64,000 nt of DNA. Origin: Mycolicibacterium sp. P1-18. Lineage in GTDB: Bacteria; Actinomycetota; Actinomycetes; Mycobacteriales; Mycobacteriaceae. The stretch lies in NCBI RefSeq assembly GCF_008329535.1, contig NZ_NPKR01000018.1:56176-120175 (forward strand), written 5' to 3'. The translations under genes and the position numbers were made by a program. How positions within the stretch are numbered: the stretch's first letter is position 1; each line of letters opens with the position of its first letter. The notes beneath the pieces are model-generated. The model saw only the letters and a program-made list of their open reading frames with translations, did not search any database and was not told the origin of the DNA. Shown piece by piece: positions 16,018 to 23,981 of this stretch.

Positions 16018-17238
16018 GTGACGTCGATTCGATGGTGGTGGCGTCAGCCCGACCACTTCGACTGGCTCAGCGCGTTTCTTCACGTCCGCCGGATGGCGAC
16101 GATGACGCGCAGCGTCCTCGTCGCTGTCACGTTCTGCCTGGCCGCCGTTCCGTTCGCACTGCTGCTCGGCTCGGCACCGCCGACGGCGACGCTGCAGCGC
16201 ACGCTGAGCGTGCTGGCCGGTGTCGGCGGACTGGCCGGTGCGGTGCTCTGGCTTCACCGCTTCCCGACGAAGAACCAGTCGATCGTCTTCGCGTTCACCG
16301 CCAGCTTCAGCATTGCGTGTGCGGTGCTGGCCCAGACCGATCCGCTGACCGCCATGCTGGGGTGCACCACCTTCGCGACGATCTCCGGTTACATCGCGCT
16401 GTTTCACACCCCGGCGTTGATGGTCGGCAATCTGGTGGTGGTCCTCGCGGTCACCGCCGTACCGGCCGTCGCGCTCGTCGCGACCGACGGCTACGTGCGC
16501 ACGGTGACCGCCTACACCGTGGTGCTGATCGGCAACATCGCGGTGCCGTACGGCGTCCAGATCATCGTCCACACGCTTGGCGTCGACCTCCTCAAGGCCG
16601 ACCGCGACCCGCTCACCGGTCTGTACAACCGTCGGGCGTTCTACCGGCGGACCGCCGCGCTGGCCACCACCGGCACCGGCACCGGCACCCTGCTGGTCGC
16701 GATGATCGACCTCGACGAGTTCAAGCGCCTCAACGACACCCTCGGCCACAACCACGGCGACCTCGCCCTGGCCGCGGTCGGCCGGGCCCTTCGCGACAGT
16801 GCACCCCGAGGTTCGGTGATCGGCCGTGCGGGCGGCGAGGAGTTCCTTGTCGCGGTCGACGTCGGCGACTCCCATCCCGGCTCCATCGGGTACGGGCTGT
16901 GCAAGGCCGTCGAGGTGCTGCCGTTCCCGACCACGGCCAGCGTCGGCACCGCGTGCGTGGACTTCCGCGAACTCCTGTCGGGCGACGGCCCGTACGAAGT
17001 GATCACCACCGTGATCGCCGCTGCGGACGCCGCCATGTACGAAGCGAAGCGCAGCGGCGGCAACCGCACCCGCCACTACGTCGGTCCGATGGCCTCCCGG
17101 GACGGGATGACCCGACACCGAACGTGGAGTCCCACCACCCGCAGATGGGAGGCGCTACCCATCGTCGGCGGGCCGGATCCGGCGCCCGCCGATCACCGCC
17201 ACGGGCTACGTGACCGGGACTGGTCTGCCTCCTGGTGA
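16018..17238 (+). CDS. Membrane GGDEF diguanylate cyclase
   Basis: A 406-residue protein. Residues about 30-190 form six or so transmembrane helices; residues about 197-365 are a GGDEF domain that condenses two GTP to c-di-GMP. The A-site reads AGGEEF, an accepted active form, and RDPLTGLYNRRAF and DLDEFKRLNDTLGH are the expected upstream motifs. I see no RxxD inhibitory site five residues before the A-site. GTG at 16018 follows GGGGAG. The 40-residue tail after the domain looks disordered. No adjacent effector. Confidence 0.9.
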   Translation: MTSIRWWWRQPDHFDWLSAFLHVRRMATMTRSVLVAVTFCLAAVPFALLLGSAPPTATLQRTLSVLAGVGGLAGAVLWLHRFPTKNQSIVFAFTASFSIACAVLAQTDPLTAMLGCTTFATISGYIALFHTPALMVGNLVVVLAVTAVPAVALVATDGYVRTVTAYTVVLIGNIAVPYGVQIIVHTLGVDLLKADRDPLTGLYNRRAFYRRTAALATTGTGTGTLLVAMIDLDEFKRLNDTLGHNHGDLALAAVGRALRDSAPRGSVIGRAGGEEFLVAVDVGDSHPGSIGYGLCKAVEVLPFPTTASVGTACVDFRELLSGDGPYEVITTVIAAADAAMYEAKRSGGNRTRHYVGPMASRDGMTRHRTWSPTTRRWEALPIVGGPDPAPADHRHGLRDRDWSASW

Positions 17239-17246
17239 CGAACGGG

Positions 17247-17501
17247 TCACCATCTGTCCATGACGCCCGCCACCTGCAAGAGGTAGACGACGGCCACGAT
17301 CAGGAAGATCGCGAAGATCACGCCGACGGCGATGAGGGCCGCGACGCCGGTCGGGGTCATCCGGCTGCGCGGCGGCGGATCCTGATTGGCCGACTGGGTC
17401 GTCGAGCCCGAGTCGGGCGGGGTCTCGCCGGGTTGCACGCCGTGAGGGTCGCCGATCGTCGGCATCTCCACGGGGTCGGGATCTGGCGGCGTCGCGGTCA
17501 T
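17247..17501 (-). CDS. DUF6480-like small membrane protein
   Basis: An 84-residue protein: a Pro/Asp-rich hydrophilic N-terminus (about 1-47, including GVQPGETPPDSGS), then one transmembrane helix (about 52-78) and a short end. The pattern, including PGETPP before a single C-terminal helix, matches a small actinobacterial family I recall as DUF6480. The ATG overlaps the stop of the 52-residue gene before it (ATGA), so the two are translationally coupled. Convergent with the diguanylate cyclase, 8 bp apart. Confidence 0.7.
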   Translation of the reverse strand: MTATPPDPDPVEMPTIGDPHGVQPGETPPDSGSTTQSANQDPPPRSRMTPTGVAALIAVGVIFAIFLIVAVVYLLQVAGVMDRW

Positions 17502-17656
17502 CGCCCGCCCACCGATCCGCCGCCGGTCGCGACGCCGGACGGCGCCATCAGTGCCAGGAGCGGAACGTGCGGCTGCCCGAGGATGCGTTGACCCCAGGCC
17601 GGGCGGACGAACTCCACCGCCCTGTCGAAAGCGCTGGTCAAAGTCGTCAAGGTCAT
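17498..17656 (-). CDS. 52-residue protein coupled to the DUF6480-like gene
   Basis: Reading leftward from ATG at 17656, with GGAGGG 6 nt before it, gives a 52-residue protein beginning MTLTTLTSAFDRAVEFVRPAW and ending in a Gly-rich tail. The stop overlaps the next start as ATGA, so coupling is strong evidence that this very short frame is real. Middle region HVPLLALMAP is mildly hydrophobic. No family recognised. Confidence 0.6.
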   Translation of the reverse strand: MTLTTLTSAFDRAVEFVRPAWGQRILGQPHVPLLALMAPSGVATGGGSVGGR

Positions 17657-17688
17657 GGCCACCCTCCTATCTGCTCGGTTCTGACGAC

Positions 17689-17714
17689 ATCCCCGCCGCC
17701 GGGGGGTCTCAAAC
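17689..17714 (-). promoter_or_regulatory. Possible SigF-like promoter of the 52-residue/DUF6480 pair
   Basis: On the minus strand GTTT (17714-17711), 17 nt, GGGAT (17693-17689), 32 nt before the start. It is nearly back to back with the SOUL promoter. Confidence 0.35.
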
Positions 17715-17722
17715 GCGGCGAC

Positions 17723-17748
17723 GGTTGCCGCACCAGCCGTCCGGGTAC
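17723..17748 (+). promoter_or_regulatory. SigF-like promoter of the SOUL gene
   Basis: GGTTG (17723-17727), 15 nt, GGGTAC (17743-17748), then 9 nt to the ATG, suggesting a leaderless message. Same layout as the SnoaL-like gene. Confidence 0.45.
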
Positions 17749-17757
17749 CGTCCAGGC

Positions 17758-18399
17758 ATGACTCAGCCCCTGAACCAATTGGCGAACGTGGTGACGCAGG
17801 TTGCCGAGTCCGTGCTCGGAATCGTGGGAATCCGGGTGGGCACCGAGGAGCCGCCGCACGACACCGAGCGGCTCGCCGGCGGACTCGAGATCCGTCGTTA
17901 CCGGCCCCGGATCGCCGCAGAGACGACGGTCGAGGCCCCCGAGGAGCAGGCCCGCAGCGAGGGCTTCCGGCGGTTGGCCCGCTACATCTTCGGCGGCAAC
18001 GCCGCCTCCGACAAGATCGCCATGACGGCGCCGGTGAGCCAGGCCTCGTCCGGCAGCCGCAAGATCGAGATGACCGCGCCGGTCTCGCGCACCGGGGACG
18101 ACGAGAACGGCTGGGTGATCCGGTTCTTCATGCCGTCGAAGTGGACCATGTCCACGTTGCCCGTGCCCGTCGACGACAGGGTGCGTCTGGTCGACGTGCC
18201 CGCCGAGACGGTCGCGGTGCTGCGCTTCACCGGCGACCGTGGCACGGCCGCGGTCGCAGCCAAGTCGACCGAACTCCTGAACGCCCTGCGCAACAACGGG
18301 ATCGAGGCCACGGGCGACCCGCAGGCCTGGTTCTACGACCCGCCGTGGACGGTGCCGTTCCGTCGCCGCAACGAAGTCGTCGTGCCCGTCGCGTCCTAA
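17758..18399 (+). CDS. SOUL-family haem-binding protein
   Basis: A 213-residue SOUL/HBP-domain protein. Family hallmarks are LEIRRYRPRIAAET near the start, the repeated IAMTAPVS and IEMTAPVS, and the terminal GDPQAWFYDPPWTVPF. SOUL proteins bind haem or other tetrapyrroles; in bacteria they are thought to scavenge or carry haem. No signal peptide, so it is cytoplasmic. It is divergent from the small DUF6480 pair, with two SigF-like motifs between them; the catalases in the same stretch give a haem/oxidative-stress setting. Confidence 0.92.
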   Translation: MTQPLNQLANVVTQVAESVLGIVGIRVGTEEPPHDTERLAGGLEIRRYRPRIAAETTVEAPEEQARSEGFRRLARYIFGGNAASDKIAMTAPVSQASSGSRKIEMTAPVSRTGDDENGWVIRFFMPSKWTMSTLPVPVDDRVRLVDVPAETVAVLRFTGDRGTAAVAAKSTELLNALRNNGIEATGDPQAWFYDPPWTVPFRRRNEVVVPVAS

Positions 18400-18436
18400 C
18401 GGGAATAAATCCGAGCGGCATCGTGTTGTGCGCCCC

Positions 18437-18871
18437 GTGACTGACAACGCCGGAACCGAAGCCGAACTGAGCCCCACCGACTGGGTGCGCGACCAGACCA
18501 AGCGCATTCTCGAGCAGGGCACCACCGACGGTGTCGAGGTGCTCGACCGTCCCATCGTCCTGTTCACCACCACCGGGGTGAAGTCGGGCAAGAAGCGCTA
18601 CGTGCCGCTGATGCGCGTCGAGTCCGACGGCAAGTACGCCATGGTCGCCTCCAAGGGTGGCGATCCCAAGCACCCGTCGTGGTACTTCAACGTCAAGGCC
18701 AACCCCGCGGTCACGGTGCAGGACGGGGAGAAGGTCGTGAACCTCACCGCCCGCGAGATCGAGGGTGACGAGCGTGAGCAGTGGTGGAAGCTGGCCGTCG
18801 AGGCCTACCCGCCCTACGCGGAGTACCAGACCAAGACCGACCGTCAGATCCCCGTCTTCGTCCTGGAGTGA
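18437..18871 (+). CDS. Ddn-family deazaflavin (F420)-dependent oxidoreductase
   Basis: A 144-residue split-beta-barrel protein of the Ddn/FDOR-B group, which use the deazaflavin F420 for quinone or nitro reduction. RPIVLFTTTGVKSGKKRYVPL is the F420-phosphate-binding region, followed by YAMVASKGGDPKHPSWYFNV and the C-terminal YAEYQTKTDRQIPVFVL, all standard for M. tuberculosis Ddn relatives. GTG at 18437 is chosen; GTG at 18428 is three codons earlier. Likely menaquinone reductase-like, protecting under redox stress. Next to the ABC-F gene in convergent orientation. Confidence 0.93.
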   Translation: MTDNAGTEAELSPTDWVRDQTKRILEQGTTDGVEVLDRPIVLFTTTGVKSGKKRYVPLMRVESDGKYAMVASKGGDPKHPSWYFNVKANPAVTVQDGEKVVNLTAREIEGDEREQWWKLAVEAYPPYAEYQTKTDRQIPVFVLE

Positions 18872-18889
18872 ACCGGCGCGGGGGCGGGT

Positions 18890-20557
18890 CTACACCTCGG
18901 TGACCCGCCCGCGGTCGACCATCCACGTCCGGTCCAGCCGGACGTTCTGCAGCATGCGCCGGTCGTGCGTGACCAGCAGCAACGCGCCGTCGTAACCGTC
19001 CAGCGCCTCCTCGAGTTGTTCGATGGCGGCGAGGTCGAGATGGTTCGTCGGCTCGTCGAGCACCAGCACGTTGGTCCCGCGGGCCTGCAGCAGCGCCAGG
19101 CCCGCCCGGGTCCGCTCACCGGGTGACAGGTCGTCGACGCCACGCTCAACGTGGTCGGCGCGCAGGCCGAACTTCGCCAGCAGCGTCCGCACGTCGGCCG
19201 TCGTCCAGTCCGGCACCCGCTCTTCGAACCGGTCGACGAGCCGGCCCGCCCCGGTGAAGTCGGCGCGGGCCTGGTCGACCTCCCCGATCGCCACGTTGGC
19301 CCCGAGACTCGCGCGTCCCGAGTCGGGCAGCTGGCGGCCCAGCAGCAGCCGCAGCAGCGTCGACTTGCCCGCGCCGTTGGGACCGGTGATCCCGATCCGT
19401 TCACCGGCGTCCACCTGCAGCGACACCGGGCCCAGCACGAAGTCGCCCAGCCGCACGACGGCGTCGTCGAGGGTCGCCACGACCGAGCTCGACCGGGGCG
19501 CGGCGCCGATCGTGAACTCGAGCGTCCACTCCTTGCGGGGTTCGACGACCTCCTCCAGGCGCGCGATCCGGCTCTCCATCTGCCGCACCTTCTGGGCCTG
19601 CTTCTCGCTGGACTCGGTGGCCGCCCGCCGCCGGTTCTTGTCGTTGTCCGGGGCCTTGCGCATCGCGTTGCGCACCCCCTGGCTCGACCACTCCCGCTGC
19701 GTGCGGGCCCGCGCCACCAGATCGGCCTTCTTGTCGGCGAATTCGTCGTACTGCTCCCGCTTGTGGCGGCGCCCGACCTCGCGCTCCTCCAAATAGCTCT
19801 CGTAGCCGCCGCCGAAGACCGTGGTGGTGTTCTGAGCCAGATCCAGCTCGAGGACGCGCGTCACGCTGCGCGCGAGGAACTCCCGGTCGTGGCTGACCAG
19901 GACCACCCCGCCCCGCAGGTCGTGCACGAACTGCTCGAGCCGGGCGAGGCCGTCGAGGTCCAGGTCGTTGGTGGGCTCGTCGAGCAGGACGACGTCGAAG
20001 CGCGACACCATCAGCGCGGCCAACCCCACCCGGGCGGCCTGCCCACCGGACAGGTCGGTCATCAGACTCGAGTCGGGGCGCACCTGCCCAGCGACGTCGA
20101 GCCCCAGATCGGCCAGCACCGCGGGCAGTCGCTCGTCGAGGTCCGCCGCGCCGCTGGCAAGCCAGCGATCCAGTGCAGCCGAGTACGCGTCGGCGGGGTC
20201 GGCTCCGCCGGGTCCGCCTGCCTCGTCCGCCAGGGCCGCGGCCGCAGCGTCCATGGCCTGCGTCGCGGCCGTGCACCCGGTGCGGCGCGCGACGTAGGCG
20301 GCGACGGTCTCCCCCGGCACCCGTTCGTGTTCCTGCGGCAGCCACCCCACGAACGCATCGGGCGGGGCCAGGCTGACCGAGCCCTCGAGCGGTTCGAGGT
20401 CCCCCGCCAGGATCCGCAGGAGCGTGCTCTTGCCCGCGCCGTTGGCGCCCACCACGCCGACGACGTCGCCGGGGGCGACCGTCACGTCGAGCCCCTCGAA
20501 GAGGGTGCGATGGGCGAATCCGCCGGCCACGTTCTTCGCGACGAGCGTTGCAGTCAT
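18890..20557 (-). CDS. ABC-F family ATPase
   Basis: A 555-residue protein with two nucleotide-binding domains and no membrane segments. First domain: GANGAGKST at about 36-44, LSGGQAARV, LLDEPTNDLD; second: GPNGAGKST, LSPGERTRAG and VLDEPTNHLD. The interdomain linker (about 245-330) is highly charged and helical, as in ribosome-acting ABC-F proteins that rescue stalled ribosomes or give target protection. No drug specificity can be inferred. ATG at 20557. Confidence 0.92.
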   Translation of the reverse strand: MTATLVAKNVAGGFAHRTLFEGLDVTVAPGDVVGVVGANGAGKSTLLRILAGDLEPLEGSVSLAPPDAFVGWLPQEHERVPGETVAAYVARRTGCTAATQAMDAAAAALADEAGGPGGADPADAYSAALDRWLASGAADLDERLPAVLADLGLDVAGQVRPDSSLMTDLSGGQAARVGLAALMVSRFDVVLLDEPTNDLDLDGLARLEQFVHDLRGGVVLVSHDREFLARSVTRVLELDLAQNTTTVFGGGYESYLEEREVGRRHKREQYDEFADKKADLVARARTQREWSSQGVRNAMRKAPDNDKNRRRAATESSEKQAQKVRQMESRIARLEEVVEPRKEWTLEFTIGAAPRSSSVVATLDDAVVRLGDFVLGPVSLQVDAGERIGITGPNGAGKSTLLRLLLGRQLPDSGRASLGANVAIGEVDQARADFTGAGRLVDRFEERVPDWTTADVRTLLAKFGLRADHVERGVDDLSPGERTRAGLALLQARGTNVLVLDEPTNHLDLAAIEQLEEALDGYDGALLLVTHDRRMLQNVRLDRTWMVDRGRVTEV

Positions 20558-20634
20558 GGGGCAATGGTCTCATCGCGGTTGGCGCCGCCGCTGATTGGCA
20601 CTTACGCCGCCGGGCCGTTAGCTTTCCTGAGGTG

Positions 20635-21627
20635 ATGACCTCAGCTGCCGGCGCAGTCGCACGGTGGATCTCCCCGTTCCTGGCGGTCGCCGCCGTCGCC
20701 ACCACCGTCGTCGCCGCGGACCCCGGACACGTCGTCGACGCACCGGCGGTGCGGCTGGCCGCCGACGGGAACCCGTTGGCCACCTTGCCCTTCTACGTCA
20801 ACCCGAACTCGAAGGCCATGCGCGCCGCGAACGGCGCGGGCAGCCCCGAGCTGACCGCCATCGCCAACACGCCGACCGCGTACTGGATGGACCACCTGTC
20901 GACGCCCGCAGTGGACGCGAAGTACATCGCCGACGCCCAGGCCGCGGGCACCATGCCGATCCTGGCGCTCTACGGAATACCGCATCGTGACTGCGGCAGC
21001 TTCGCGGCCGGCGGGTTCGGCTCGGCCGGGGCCTACCGCGGATGGATCGACAACGTGGCGGCCGACATCGGCGGCGGGCCCGCCGCGGTCATCCTCGAAC
21101 CCGACGCGCTCGCGATGGCCGACTGCCTCTCCGGCGATCAGCGCCAGGAACGCTTCGACCTGATGAGCTACGCGGTCGACACGCTGACCCGCAACCCGGG
21201 CACCGCCGTCTACGTCGACGCCGGGCACTCCCGTTGGGTCAGCGCCGACGAGATGGCCGCCCGGCTCAACCAGGTCGGCGTCGCCAAGGCGCGGGGCTTC
21301 AGCCTGAACACCGCCAACTTCTTCACCACCGGCGAGGAAACCGGCTACGGCGACGCCATCTCCGGGATGGTCGGCGGCAAGCCGTACGTCATCGACACGT
21401 CGCGCAACGGCAACGGCCCCGTCGAGGGTGACCCGCTGTACTGGTGCAACCCCAGCGGCCGCGCACTGGGCGTCGCCCCCACCGCGAACACCGGCAACGG
21501 CAACGTCGACGCGTTCCTGTGGGTGAAGCGCCCCGGCGAATCCGACGGCTCGTGCCGCGGGTCGGCCGGGGCGGGCACCTTCGTCAACCAGTACGCCGTC
21601 GACCTGGCCCGCAACGCGGGCCAGTAG
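20635..21627 (+). CDS. Secreted GH6 family beta-1,4-glucanase
   Basis: A 330-residue glycoside hydrolase family 6 enzyme like mycobacterial CelA1. N-terminal signal peptide (about 1-28, hydrophobic ISPFLAVAAVATTVV). LALYGIPHRDCGSFA carries a catalytic-loop Asp, ILEPDALA carries the general-acid Asp, and FVNQY near the end is typical. The GTG at 20632 is an alternative start. Two Cys pairs suggest disulfides, suiting an exported protein. No cellulose-binding module. Single gene, divergent from ABC-F. Confidence 0.9.
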   Translation: MTSAAGAVARWISPFLAVAAVATTVVAADPGHVVDAPAVRLAADGNPLATLPFYVNPNSKAMRAANGAGSPELTAIANTPTAYWMDHLSTPAVDAKYIADAQAAGTMPILALYGIPHRDCGSFAAGGFGSAGAYRGWIDNVAADIGGGPAAVILEPDALAMADCLSGDQRQERFDLMSYAVDTLTRNPGTAVYVDAGHSRWVSADEMAARLNQVGVAKARGFSLNTANFFTTGEETGYGDAISGMVGGKPYVIDTSRNGNGPVEGDPLYWCNPSGRALGVAPTANTGNGNVDAFLWVKRPGESDGSCRGSAGAGTFVNQYAVDLARNAGQ

Positions 21628-21630
21628 CAC

Positions 21631-22308
21631 TCAGGAGTTGGCGGAGCGCTCGGCCTGACGCTTTTCCTTCTCCACGTCCGCCAGCTCTTCGAGCCGGTCG
21701 GCGTCGGCCCGCTTCGCCCGGGCCGCGTCCCGCCTCTCGGTGGCGTCGTCCAACTTCGCGTCGGCCGCCGCGGTCACCCGCTTCTCGGCGGAGTTGATGC
21801 GCTGCTCGTCGGCCCGCTTCGCCGCCTCCGCCTGCTTCTTGAGGCGGGCGGCGATGTCGTCGGCCTCCTTCTTGGTGTCGCCGGCGCGCTTCTGGGCGGC
21901 CTGCGTGGCCGCCTGCTTCCGCTTCTCCGCCGACGCCTTGGCCTCGTCGACGGCCTGCTCACGCTCGGCGCGGGCGTCCTGCACCTCGTCGACCACGTCT
22001 TCGCGGGAGGCTTGGAGGTCGGCGTTGGCCTGCCTCATCTCCTCGTTGGCCGCGGCCTCCAACCGGGCCGCCCGCGCGAGTTCGTCGCTGCGCTTGGCCA
22101 GTGACGCACCGCGCCGCTTGAGTCGGGCGTCGCCCAGGGCGTTGCCGACGGTGGCGTCGAGCACCCCCAGCGACCGCTCGTAGACCAGGCGGGCAGGTGC
22201 TTCGGCGTCCATCCTGGCCACCACGCGCTCCTCGATGAGCTGCAGCGGAACGCGGATGAACTGGTACTGGAATCGCAGGATGGTGCGGGGAAGGGTCACG
22301 ATGCTCAT
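21631..22308 (-). CDS. Coiled-coil protein paired with CsbD-family gene
   Basis: A 225-residue protein: an N-terminal globular part (about 1-55, IVTLPRTILRFQYQFIRVPL) followed by a long Ala/Glu/Arg/Lys-rich coiled coil (about 70-225) with few prolines. No signal peptide. ATG at 22308 has AAGGACC in front; GTG at 22338 overlaps the stop of the upstream gene (GTGA) and is also possible, so coupling holds either way. No enzymatic domain. Function unknown; the CsbD partner suggests stress. Confidence 0.6.
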   Translation of the reverse strand: MSIVTLPRTILRFQYQFIRVPLQLIEERVVARMDAEAPARLVYERSLGVLDATVGNALGDARLKRRGASLAKRSDELARAARLEAAANEEMRQANADLQASREDVVDEVQDARAEREQAVDEAKASAEKRKQAATQAAQKRAGDTKKEADDIAARLKKQAEAAKRADEQRINSAEKRVTAAADAKLDDATERRDAARAKRADADRLEELADVEKEKRQAERSANS

Positions 22309-22334
22309 GTCTTGGTCCTTGGGGTGGTCGTCGG

Positions 22335-22892
22335 TCACGGAAGGTCGGCGTTGTCGGTCAGCTTCTCGGCGCGGGCCCTGGCCTCGTCGGCGGCGGCCCG
22401 GGTGGCGGCCGCATCGTCCACGGCGGCCCGGTGCTCGTCGACGGCCTCGGTCGCGTCGCTGGCGGCCGCTCGGACCTCGACCCGCTCCTGCGCCTCGGCG
22501 CGCTGCACTTCCCGTTGCGCGTCGACCTCGGCCTGGGTGGCCGCGCGCTGCGACTCCTGCTGGGCGGCCTGCTCGGCGGCGGCCTTCTGCGCGGCCTGCT
22601 GGGTCACGATGGAACTCTCGACCGAGGCGGTCCGCGCGTCGACGGCGATCCGCTCCTCGGCACCCTCCAGCCGCGCCTCGGCCGCCTGGGCGCGGGCCTG
22701 CTCGGCTTCGGCGTCGGCGACGGCCTGAATGCTGTTGGCGTCCTTGCGTTCCCGAGCTTGTGTCTGCTCCAGCTGCCCCTCGGCGGTCAACGAGTCGTTG
22801 CCCGTCATGGCGCCGGCGATTTCCTTGGCCTTGCCCTTGACCGAGTCGATCAAGCCCTTGCGGGCCTCGTCGGCCTTGTCGTGTTCACTCAT
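22335..22892 (-). CDS. CsbD-family stress protein with coiled-coil extension
   Basis: 185 residues: a CsbD-like domain (about 1-55, ADEARKGLIDSVKGKAKEIAG) followed by an Ala/Glu-rich coiled coil from about 65. CsbD proteins are small general-stress proteins (SigB-controlled in Bacillus); the long coiled-coil tail is unusual. ATG at 22892 follows AGGGAG; a longer frame upstream begins in intergenic sequence. It is followed by another coiled-coil protein, so the two may heterodimerise. A weak SigF-like motif precedes it. Confidence 0.75.
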   Translation of the reverse strand: MSEHDKADEARKGLIDSVKGKAKEIAGAMTGNDSLTAEGQLEQTQARERKDANSIQAVADAEAEQARAQAAEARLEGAEERIAVDARTASVESSIVTQQAAQKAAAEQAAQQESQRAATQAEVDAQREVQRAEAQERVEVRAAASDATEAVDEHRAAVDDAAATRAAADEARARAEKLTDNADLP

Positions 22893-22975
22893 GCGTACTC
22901 CCTTGACATCCACAGCGGTCTCTTCGTTCGGTCCGCCCATGACGACACCGTGGACCAGAAGGTCCTGGGAGACGA

Positions 22976-23001
22976 ATGCTCGCTTCCCGCCGAGTTGAAA
23001 C
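22976..23001 (-). promoter_or_regulatory. Weak SigF-like promoter upstream of the CsbD gene
   Basis: On the minus strand GTTT (23001-22998), 16 nt, GAGCAT (22981-22976). The -10 deviates twice from GGGTAT. About 84 nt before the ATG. The rest of 22893-23164 holds only this motif and the rightward promoter. Confidence 0.25.
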
Positions 23002-23107
23002 ACGGCAGCGGTGTGATCACGTGTCGCCGCCGACCCCCGGGTGCGTCGTCGCATCGCGAATCCGCCTCGGGTGGAACGACATCCGCCCGGCGCCGTTCTG
23101 GACGCGG

Positions 23108-23134
23108 GTTTGAGTGACGTCCGCCACCGGGTAA
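23108..23134 (+). promoter_or_regulatory. SigF-like promoter of the DNA glycosylase gene
   Basis: GGTTT (GTTT at 23108-23111), 17 nt, GGGTAA (23129-23134), about 30 nt before the GTG. A full match to the mycobacterial SigF pattern in both elements and spacing. Confidence 0.6.
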
Positions 23135-23164
23135 CTCTGGTCCATCGTGGAGAGGTGATGCGTC

Positions 23165-23974
23165 GTGCCCGAGGGTGACACCGTGTACGCGCTGGCCCGG
23201 CGGCTGGACACCGCGCTGCGCGGGCGCACGCTGACCCACGGACGGCTGCGGGTCCCGGCGCACGCCACGGCCGACCTGGCCGGACGGACGGTGCTCGGTC
23301 ACGACACCCACGGCAAGCACTTGCTGACCCGTCTCTCCGACGGCCTGACGCTGCACACGCACCTCAAGATGTCCGGCTCGTGGACCATCTCGGCGGCCGG
23401 CCGCTGGCTGCCGCGCACGGTCATGCCCGACGTGCGGGTGGCGCTGCGCACCGACGGACCCGCGGCCTACGGCGTCGACCTTCCGCTGGTCGACCTGCTG
23501 CCCACCCGGGACGAGGCGCTCGCCGTGGGCCACCTCGGACCCGACCCCCTGCGTGCGGACTGGGACCTCGACGACGCCGTCAGACGGGTCGCGGCCGACC
23601 CCGGCCGGCCGGTGGTGGCCGCCCTGCTCGACCAGCGCTGCGTCGCGGGATTCGGCAACCTGTGGGCCAACGAGCTGTGCTACCTGCGGGGCCTCGGGCC
23701 GTGGACGCCCGTCGCGGACGTGGACGTCGTCGCGCTGCTCCAACTCGGCGCCCGGGCGTTGCGTCATTCCGCCACCACCCCCGGCGCCATGCAGGTGACC
23801 ACGGGGGTGCGACGCAAGGGCGAGCAACACTGGGTGGCCGGGCGCGCGGGACGGCCCTGCCTGCGCTGCGGCACCACCGTACGCGTGGTCGCCGAGGTGC
23901 CGGGCGATCCGCAGCGGCGGCGCACCTGGTGGTGCCCGTCGTGCCAGCCGGGACCACCGCGCCCGCAAGCGTGA
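23165..23974 (+). CDS. Nei/Fpg-family DNA glycosylase
   Basis: A 269-residue oxidised-base DNA glycosylase/AP lyase. The N-terminus MPEGDTVY carries the Pro2 nucleophile and Glu3; HDTHGKHLLTRL carries the catalytic-loop lysine; the C-terminal C4 zinc finger is CLRCGTT followed by WWCPSCQ. PEGDTV rather than PELPEV places it with endonuclease VIII (Nei, Nei2 type), removing oxidised pyrimidines. GTG at 23165; a perfect SigF-like promoter precedes it, tying base repair to the nearby catalases. Confidence 0.92.
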   Translation: MPEGDTVYALARRLDTALRGRTLTHGRLRVPAHATADLAGRTVLGHDTHGKHLLTRLSDGLTLHTHLKMSGSWTISAAGRWLPRTVMPDVRVALRTDGPAAYGVDLPLVDLLPTRDEALAVGHLGPDPLRADWDLDDAVRRVAADPGRPVVAALLDQRCVAGFGNLWANELCYLRGLGPWTPVADVDVVALLQLGARALRHSATTPGAMQVTTGVRRKGEQHWVAGRAGRPCLRCGTTVRVVAEVPGDPQRRRTWWCPSCQPGPPRPQA

Positions 23975-23981
23975 CGCGCCG

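Noticed and set aside
18880..18915. GC-rich inverted repeat between the Ddn-like and ABC-F genes as terminator
   Set aside because: The arms need a 2-nt bulge and overlap the ABC-F stop; too weak to annotate.
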